Origin: Moniliophthora roreri | Lineage: Eukaryota; Basidiomycota; Agaricomycetes; Agaricales; Marasmiaceae | Reading direction: 5' to 3' | DNA length: 64,000 nucleotides | NCBI GenBank assembly: GCA_001466705.2 | Contig: LATX02000207.1 | Coordinates: forward strand, 1-64,000 | Shown: piece by piece, positions 56,423 to 64,000 of the stretch | Layout of the letters: each line of letters opens with the position of its first letter | Position numbering within the stretch: position 1 is the first letter of the stretch | Translations under genes and position numbers: made by a program | The notes under the pieces: generated by a model | Told to the model about the DNA's origin: nothing | What the model saw: the letters and a program-made list of their open reading frames with translations, nothing else | Database searches by the model: none

Positions 56423-59407
56423 ATGTCTTCTGGGGATCTGGTATGCTGGTTACTGTTATGCTGGGTACATAACATACTAAGCTCTGTTTTTCATTTAGAC
56501 TGCAAATCGTTCTTCGTCTCCACGTAAGAGCATCGCTGGGAGATCGCGAAGCCAGGTGTGTTTCGATTAATCCTGCTGGAAATAGCTGTAGTGCTCAAGT
56601 ACTACCAGGAATACATGGATCCTACTCAAGTATGAAATAGTACTGTCCTTCTAAATGAAGACTATTAAAAGGCCAATTCCATACAGATTCCACTGCCGCC
56701 TTCGGAGGCTGGATCAGTTCAAGAAAATGAGGTTTGTGATATGAATTTCTTTGCTTCAACTGGCACTGACGCTGATTATGATCTTCAGCCTATGAATATC
56801 CAAGAAGCCGTTCCGCCCCCACCCATGTTGACAGAGAATGCTGATGAAGTCGAGAAACGAGAACTGGCAGAGGATTTCTTGCGAGAGGTTGCCTGGCACG
56901 ATGTACGAAACACTATCCCTTTATTACTAATGTTGGCACTGAGCGCCATATCCACTAGCCTTACATTCCAAACCCTCACCTGATGCCAAGAGAGCCGACA
57001 GGAAACGTAGATGAAGAAAAGAAACCGACACAGACAGAATCATGGGAGAGGATGTTGAAGGAAGTTGCTAGACATGATGAGGATATGGTCAAGGGCTGGC
57101 GAGATGATATCGACACCCTCCTAGTTTTCGTACGTTCATTCGTTCTCGGTCTTACCATCTAATACTAACGCACGTCTAACGCACGTCTAGGCCGGTCTTT
57201 TCTCTGCTGTTGTCACAGCATTCGCGATTGAATCGTACCAGTGGCTAGACGAAGATCCCGCTGACACTACAATCGCACTCCTCACCCAATTAATCTCAGT
57301 GCAGGTCAATGGTTCACAATCCCTCTCCTCCGAGCCCACCCAATTCAAACCAGATGCATCCTCAATCCGTATTAACGTCTTTTGGTTCCTCAGTCTCATC
57401 CTCAGCCTAGCATCAGCGCTTTTCAGCCTGCTGTGCAAGCAGTGGGTACGGGAACATCAGCGCGATACTACAACCCGAACACCAGGAGAAGCTCTGGCGC
57501 TACGACAATTGCGCCGAGACAGCTTTGAGAAATGGGGAGTATCGTCATTTCTGTCGGCGTTGCCATTACTCCTCGAAGTTGCTCTTCTATTCTTCTTTGT
57601 CGGCGTGTTGGATTTACTGTGGAACCGACATCGTGTTCCGTTTGCAATCTGCTTTGTTGTGGTCTCACTTAGTGTGGGATTGTATTTCCTCACCACGTTG
57701 CTACCCACTCTGGCAGTTCCAAGGAATCAGAGGGACGACATTAGAAATGGACACTTCAACCGACTATCATACCAATTCATCTGTCCATACAAATCACCCC
57801 AGGCATGGTTGGTATACCGACTCTCTAGCACATTCATACGTCCTCTCCTCAAAATCCCAGCTGTCAACGACTTCCTCCGCCAAAAAGTTCGAGGATTATG
57901 GGATCACGTTGTGTCGCCGGCATCGGATTGGTCTTCTTTTGACCTCTGGGTAGTCAGGCAGTTTGACCAGTATGTCCCGCTACCATACATCGGAAGGCCT
58001 TTCGGTCTGAAAGTATATGAGCTGCGCGCTTTTGAATGGGCAGTCACGATGTTCCGTGATAGCCCTTCAATGATCCCTCATCTTCAAAACATCTTGAGAA
58101 CGATCCCTCCCTCCGTGGCGTCGTCTGCTGTCTTCGGCAGGTGGGATCGTACGATGTGGAAACCTGTCTCAATGCAGGATGTTAAGGATGTCCTCAGACA
58201 TCCAGGTTCAGGCCCTTCGCCCAGCCCAACTATTCCGCCTCCTATCCTTCAACGTCCTGAGGGGATCAACTTGTTGTTCCACCACCAATACTGGACAAGA
58301 ATGGTTGCACGTCTCATCCCACGTAACCTCGACAAGCTTATCGATTCAATGAAGCGCGCAGATCTACAGCATTCCATTGGCCTTCGTTTTGTCATTCCGT
58401 TCCCTTTAGTCGACGCATTGTGGACGCACGAAAGCCCGACCATTCGTGCGAAAAGTCTCACACTACTGTCCCTCTTCGAACAATCTTGGAAGCCATGCCC
58501 AGGGCATGATGAGAAGCGACATAACGACGAGCGACGGGCTTTCATGCGAGCCCTCGCAGATCATATTACACGCACGGGTCGTGTTTCGGAACTGTTGACG
58601 AGTAAACGTGGGCAAGCATTCATTCGTTTCATTCACAATGAGGCCATCACGCGACGACTTGTCTTTTACCGTGGTTTCGGTGGTTTCGTGGACATCTGGT
58701 CTCAAGCGATCAAAAGGGTACAAGAAGTTGGGGGCTTACCTTCCGATTACTTTGCACCAATACCTCAACTTCAGGAGAATGATCTGCCCACATTGCCCAA
58801 CCTAGATCCCATGCGATACTCTGTCGAGACCGAACGAGGTGTGCAGGTAGATAACGATGAGGTATTGTCTATCGTTACATCGAACGAGATGGGAGATGTT
58901 ATTGGAGTGGGTCCATCAGAGGGAAGTCTCACTCGTCATTTACACAACTTTGGTACATGGCTTGTGGCCCGTCGTTGGCTACCCTTCTTTTCGAGAGATG
59001 GAGAGGTCAGTCATAGTGATATCAATGATAACGCTATCTTAGGGAGTCGCACCGTTGATTCACCGGAAAAGATGATTCATATCGCAAGTCATTCAGAACC
59101 TGGAGTGGATGGTACGCCCCGGCCAACGGACGGGGATAGCCCGCAGAGGCTTGGAAAGGACGATAGCACGAAGGATCAAACGGATATAGGTATACTTGGC
59201 TATTCAAGTAATTCAAATAGGCAGAGCGGTGAAGTTGGGGATATTGGCGACGACAGTTACAGCCTTCGCAGGTAAGCTTCTTTATGTTGTCGCTTCTAGA
59301 ATGCAGACTGATACCATAATACCAGCCTTGGACGACATGCACCCAGTACCCAGAACAATCGGGAGCACACCAAATCGTCGCTCGACCATCACTCACATGT
59401 GTCATAG
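56423..59407 (+). CDS. DUF6535 multi-pass membrane protein, copy H
   Basis: Complete model: exons 56423-56440, 56499-56555, 56687-56902, 56959-57129, 57191-59271 and 59326-59407, 874 residues. Exon 2 encodes RSSSPRKSIAGRSRSQ. Exon 3 starts IPLPPSEAGSVQENEV, then differs (CDMNFFASTGTDADYDLQ), resembling copy B. Helix 4 has ICFVVVSLSVGLYFL, again like B. The intron before exon 5 has a direct repeat of CTAACGCACGT. The tail contains the FGTWLVARRWLPFF segment; the last exon begins SLGRHAPSTQNN and ends HVS. It lacks the extra penultimate exon of D to F. No lesion is seen; it is the last gene of the array. Confidence 0.84.
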
Positions 59408-59670
59408 CATACGGATGGCATCAACCTTTCAGGGGATTCCCACTCATGTACGAAAATCACTTCATTGCGCGTGCAACTTTACGAACCTCAACGAATGATA
59501 TGCCTTGTAACATGCTCGCGTATACTTAGCTAAAGGCGAGTTAATGTAATGCCCTCCTCGCCTCAGTTCGTAAAGAAATCTGCTGGCACCTTTGGCATTA
59601 GTGTGTCGTGTCCTTAGATGTGCTCAGATATGTAGAATTGACACTACTTACTCGGAACGGAGATGTTGAA
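59408..59670. other. Spacer after the DUF6535 array
   Basis: No feature recognised. Confidence 0.4.
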
Positions 59671-60113
59671 CTACATCTGCACACATGCTGTGGTCCACCC
59701 TTTCTCATCTTCAAGCATCCGGAATCCAGACACGTCTTGCTCAGAATCCTTGAGCCATGAGATCACAGTACTGTCTCCAGCTGTGCAAGCGTAGAAAGGT
59801 TGGACCTGCGCCAGAGATGGTTAACGAGGGAATTAGAAAATCGGGAGGGTACGTATACACTCTCTCCATATCTCAGACCATGCGCCTTCGTCCTCCCAGG
59901 CAGTACACCCCAAGATGGCCCGTCACATCGACCGTGATTGTTGATGCGTTCAGCCTGGTTGCACGTATCATTGTTGCTGCACTGGTGCACAGCAGCCCAT
60001 ACACCGTTCTCCAGGCATTTATCCAGGGAAAAAAGAACCTCGTGCACTCGTCACTGTTCGTGGGTCGAATTAAGGACATCGCAAGGTTGACAGACGAAGA
60101 TGGTCTCGGCCAT
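59671..60113 (-). CDS. Small hypothetical protein, possibly decayed
   Basis: Minus strand. A frame starting MAETIFVCQPCDVLNSTHEQ at 60113 meets TGA and then continues in the same frame (VLFSLDKCLENGVWAAVHQC, NNDTCNQAERINNHGRCDGP). After a probable intron (acceptor CTGGCGCAG near 59,806) it goes on with FYACTAGDSTVISWLKDSEQ and MLEDEKGWTTACVQM, TAG at 59671-59673. The cysteine spacing and wording look like real protein, but no family is recognised, the donor site is not clear and one stop interrupts it. Confidence 0.3.
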
Positions 60114-61240
60114 CCCTAGCGTATCAAGATTCTACCGTTTCCTTTGTGGAGCCTCGATGCCACGCACAAGCTCGTCAGTGTCGCGCTGATACTGTTAGGA
60201 GTAAGTGACTTTTTCCAAAGCGGTTTGAGTGACATCGATATGGTCTGGATTTCCGAGAGGACAGGCAGAAGAAGGGAGCACTAGGCCATTACGGATGGGA
60301 GAGTACGAGCAGATCTCTCTCATTATCGCAAGACAGGTTGAGGTTCGTCAAACGTTCGGTACACACAATGATGATTAACAGCGAGAACGACATCCCTCTT
60401 GATTGAATTCTAGCCTGTAAGAAAGGGCTTGTTTGTAAAGGAGACGAACATCTCGAAGCTGGAAAGAACACACTGACCTCGATCTCTATTAAGCGGGGTA
60501 CACCGTCTGACCGAAGGTAGGCGGCAAATCTGCTGCCATGCCTACTCCAGCGGAATCCAATTCGAATAAGCCCTTCTTGATGCTGATGTTTAACGGGCGT
60601 GAACACCATAAAGCTCACGACTCGACTTGCGCTTCTCTTTCAGCGAGAGCATTCCGTCTCTCTGTCTTGCGCTTTGCCTTCCTATTCCCTGCACCGATCG
60701 GCAAGCTGAGTAAACGAAATGAAAGAAGATCTCACACAACAAAGAAAGAAGCGTACTATTACAGAGTGCACCTTCAGCTCTTCCATCCGCTTAGTCGTGA
60801 AACGCCCTTCCTAGCGTCCTCTGACGATTAACTTGACGTGACGGCGGCTAAAACAAGGTGTGGTCCTACGGCTATCGACTGCAAACAATGAAGTTCAACG
60901 CCTTTGTAGAATGTTTACAACTGCTTCCGATTTTAAGATGGTCTGCGTCGTGCGATGGTCAGGGCAGAGAAAGATGAACGAGGATGTGGTTGGGTGACGA
61001 GCCGCCGCGGCTCTCAACGCAACCTTCTCTTACCTTCTCTTACCACAACAATGACCGAATTGGGGAACTCGAAATCTCGGAAATTGGGGGATGCAGACAA
61101 AGCGTCAACCAATGCATTCGTACGAGACTTGCCGTTCTTTCAGGTTCGAGTACTACATAAAGCACTGTCAATTCATGGCTCTTCAAGAAATGATTCTTCA
61201 TGTTCTTCCATCAACTTCGACCACGAATAACTTAACTCCC
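60114..61240. other. Region without an identified gene
   Basis: A minus-strand frame at 60,618-60,289 (GLIRIGFRWSRHGSRFAAYL, a GT-AG intron, then LNLSCDNERDLLVLS) may be a gene fragment of unknown kind. About 60,970-61,050 matches 35,875-35,945. Nothing else is recognised. Confidence 0.35.
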
Positions 61241-61970
61241 ATTTCGATTCTGGAGAGCAGCGTATACGTCGTTCGTTCAACCCACAAGCCAGCATTTCTC
61301 CGTCGGTCCTGATGGCAGAAAAGTTTATGACCTGCATTTTGCATCAGAGGCATTAGGGATGCCTGCGTCAATGGGCTACGGGTGGGCGAATCTAGATTTT
61401 GGACAGAAAATTGGACCAGATGGACGGTACACTATCGAGCGCAAACTGGGTTGGGGTATGCATTCGAGCACATGGTTATCCCGCGACAATTCCGACTGTT
61501 CGTTTGTGGCTATCAAAGTCTGCACGGCCCATATGTTAGAGAACGACCGCAAAAACCTGCTATGGGAATCGGACGCCCTCCGTGCTGTCTCTATCAAACC
61601 AACCTCACCTCACTCTATTCGGCTTCTATCCGACTTTACCTTCTCGGACGAGTCTGGCGACCATCTTTGTTTCGTTACGCCGTTGTACGCTGGTGATGTT
61701 TCTGCACTTATTGCTGCACGCGGCATCGAGCGTAGGCTTTCGTTGCCTCTCGCAAAGCGTATCTTCTACACTTACTTCGTGGATTGTGTCATGTTCACAC
61801 TCGAGGTATTGTCGACGCCGGCGTCGGATTGGACAATGTTTTCATCGATATCCAAATCAATTCGGCAAGCCTTGAGCAATGCGCATCCAACTTCCAGGAC
61901 ACTCGGAAACACACTGGACCGTGAGGTTGAACAGTACTCGGCTGTTACTTACATCAGGACCGATTAGATG
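61241..61970 (+). pseudogene. SRPK-like protein kinase, truncated and frameshifted
   Basis: From ATG 61359 the frame reads YGWANLDFGQKIGPDGRYTI, ERKLGWGMHSSTWLSRD (glycine loop) and FVAIKVCTAHM (the ATP-binding lysine), then LLSDFTFSDESGDHLCFVTP and LPLAKRIF. This is the N-lobe of the SRPK-type kinases that are numerous in basidiomycetes. After AKRIF the frame shifts: the expected LRGL-HVH-RGIV segment lies in another frame (about 61,775-61,810), with DAGVGLDNVFID where H-T-D-L-K-x-D-N would be. The rest of the C-lobe is missing. It can have no kinase activity. Confidence 0.7.
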
Positions 61971-62334
61971 GTACTTTGCACTAAGCTTGGATGTGTTCGT
62001 TGGAAACTAGCTACAGTCACGTACAGTAGTACACTTGATATCTACTACTTATTAAAGTTTTAATCCCGAGCAACCTCCTTCGAGGGTTTGAAAACTTCCC
62101 ATCTCGGGTTTCTCTTCCTGAGTTGATTCCCGCAGGGCCGACATTGAGCTGGATGTTTTGAGGGAAACGAGGTCTGGAGGATTGAAGAGTATGATTCACT
62201 GCAAAATCGGACGATGTGATTGGTCGGAATGCCGGATGCGGGGCTTTCCGGACTTTGCCTGCCCGTCGCCCGATGCCTTGCGATATTCTCTCATTTCTAC
62301 CACCACCTCCCTATCGTCCTCACAGTCGACCACG

Positions 62335-63101
62335 ATGATGTCTACTCGTGTTATGGGCATGGGTCCTTCTCTGAGGCAGGCAGCCTTTTCTCCAGGTGAT
62401 TCATGTCACACTCGTGAAATGTCTAAAGGGGTTTAACCGATTCTGGTCTTGCAGCACGAAGCCATGTCGCTAGAAATGTCATTAGAACAACCTTAGGCAA
62501 GCGGTGCGTAGCTCAGCAACCTTTTCAGAATGTATATTTTGACCCACTTTACACCGACAGTGCTGTTCAAACCCAATCTCTCAAACCCGAAGCTGCGACC
62601 GAAATTCTCAACAAGCAGCGTCTCAACCGACCTTCCAGCCCTCATTTCACCATTTACCAACCTCAGCTCACATGGCTAGGTTCTATCGCGAATCGTGTTA
62701 CTGGTGGAGCACTCAGTGCTCGTACGTCGCAGCTACATCTGTACTTCAGGAGAATAATTCTGACTCTAATTGTTCACCCAGTCCTCTACGGTTTCTCCCT
62801 CGCATACCTCGTCGCACCAGACACCTTCAGCAGCGTCAACGTCGTTGAATTCGTCGGTGGACTACCTGAAGGTGTCAAGTACGCCGGCAAGGCAATTTTG
62901 GCTGCTCCTTTCTCCTTCCATGCGTTCAACGGGTTGAGACATCTGGCTTGGGATTCAGGCAAATGTGCGTTTCCATAACTCTCCATGAACCGAATTTGGC
63001 TAATCATTCGAACAGTCCTTACCGTGAAGGGTGCCTACAGCACGGGATACGCTGTCCTTGGAGCAACTGCCATTAGTACTATCTATCTGACCCTGCAGTA
63101 A
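62335..63101 (+). CDS. SDH3: Succinate dehydrogenase cytochrome b560 subunit
   Basis: Exons 62335-62395, 62455-62503, 62561-62721, 62782-62964 and 63016-63101, joined in frame to about 179 residues. The N-terminus (MMSTRVMGMGPSLRQAAFS) is a mitochondrial presequence type. Mature motifs: EILNKQRLNRPSSPHFTIYQ, LTWLGSIANRVTGGALS (quinone-site Ser and Arg), three membrane helices (LLYGFSLAYLVAP; ILAAPFSFHAFNGL; GYAVLGATAISTIYLTL) and SFHAFNGLRHLAWDSGK with the haem-ligand histidine. It anchors complex II in the inner mitochondrial membrane and passes electrons from succinate to ubiquinone. The 330 bp upstream carry no other gene; a pyrimidine-rich leader (CTCTCATTTCTACCACC) precedes the ATG. Confidence 0.93.
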
Positions 63102-63886
63102 TTCAGTTCAAATGTAAAAGTTTGGGGTATTGAAGCAATTGACCAGGATGTAACACTTTTCTTTCGTCCTTCCGTGTGGAGATCGAGTGCTTAGGGCCGC
63201 ACTGAGCGGAAAGCCGAACGTTCAAGCCTTGGTTTGCAATACCTCGGTTCTGTTCTTTGAAGCACTGTAGATTGGCCCAGACCGGTCCAACCCTCACTGA
63301 CTCGCCCACTTTTGTAGTTTTTGGACTTGTAACTTCGAAGCGGAGTTGGGCATCATCATATGAGGGATCAGGTACGCTGATACCCTTTCTCAATCCTGGT
63401 ATCTCGCTCATCCTTTACAGTATACGCTACCGTTGTATCCGATACCGCTTCCTCTTACAGCAGACAACTGTCACACAATATGCAATTCCAATCATATCAA
63501 ACGATTCTCGAGTTGGTGTCACGAGTAAAAGCTATGGTTACAAACGAACGAACAAAGCGTGGTATCGAAGGTCGAAAGTGGTGTCGAAGGCCGAAAGTGG
63601 CGGTGATGAGGAGGATGATGGTGCGTGAAAAGTGTAGGTGGAGTGATTGAATGTGTCGCGCGCTACTGAAAATAAACCCTTTTCCAACAGATAAAGTACA
63701 GTGTGCACGGTCCCTTTTTGCATTTGAACCGGAATGAATAATGAGCGCAATCAATGGCGCTTACGCTATTCAGGAAGCGTTCGTTAGTACGTGACGAGAG
63801 GAGACGGTGAGGAAGCAACTCACATATCAGATATTATGTTTCACCATTAATATTGTAGGCATGGGTTTTTGCATCCCAATAGAACT
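63102..63886. other. Intergenic region downstream of SDH3
   Basis: No gene recognised. It includes a short direct repeat (GTCGAAGGCCGAAAGTGG after TATCGAAGGTCGAAAGTGG, about 63,563-63,600). Confidence 0.45.
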
Positions 63887-64000
63887 TCATGCGATAACGC
63901 AGTATACCCATCCACCTCCGTTCTTTTCCTCGTCAACGGGTACTGGTAGAGAGACGGTGATGTCCTCGACCGGTGCAGCGGTTTGGGAGGTGATAGTTGT
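63887..64000 (-). CDS. 3' end of an unidentified gene (partial)
   Basis: On the minus strand the frame is open from the window edge and reads TTITSQTAAPVEDITVSLPV, then EEKNGGGWVYCVIA, to TGA at 63887-63889. The composition is protein-like, but no family is recognised. The gene continues beyond the window. Confidence 0.4.
   Translation of the reverse strand, partial: TTITSQTAAPVEDITVSLPVPVDEEKNGGGWVYCVIA

Overview
The window looks like nuclear DNA of a basidiomycete fungus, most likely an Agaricomycete. Genes are broken by many short GT-AG introns of about 45-65 nt. Eight genes belong to the DUF6535 membrane-protein family, which is characteristic of Basidiomycota. The recognisable housekeeping genes are HUS1, the cytochrome b subunit of succinate dehydrogenase (SDH3) and an old yellow enzyme.

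Layout. 1-187 is the 3' end of an FAD-linked oxidase gene, followed by a 67-bp minisatellite. 1.4-8.6 kb holds two tandem DUF6535 genes (A, B). 9.0-11.2 kb holds copies of a small secreted Kre9/Knh1-like gene and a broken 3' piece of an old yellow enzyme gene. The same block recurs at 30.9-32.6 kb next to the complete old yellow enzyme gene, so it is a segmental duplication. HUS1 lies head to head with that enzyme (34.36-35.55 kb). 36.2-59.4 kb is a second DUF6535 array of six genes (C to H), including an almost exact 3.9-kb duplication (E and G). 59.7-64 kb holds a doubtful small gene, a decayed protein kinase fragment, an intact SDH3 and the 3' end of one more gene.

Between the two halves of the duplicated block lies a nested mobile region, 13,104-29,785. 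It is bounded by inverted terminal repeats (TAGTGTTGCAC...) with GC-rich subterminal repeats and an exact 8-bp target duplication (ACTAGTAC), the signature of hAT-type DNA transposons. I found no hAT transposase in it. It carries a decayed tyrosine recombinase gene, a GEN1/XPG-type nuclease pseudogene, and a largely intact gene with a SAP-like motif on the opposite strand. A 7.3-kb Ty3/gypsy chromovirus-type retrotransposon (385-bp LTRs, CTTTC target duplication, Tf1-like self-priming site) sits inside the nuclease gene. A 671-bp non-autonomous hAT-like element sits near the right end. Without these two insertions the carrier is about 8.7 kb.

Gene models of the DUF6535 family come from comparing the eight copies. 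Four short upstream exons precede the long exon, and one or two short exons follow it. All functions are inferred from sequence patterns; no search could be run.
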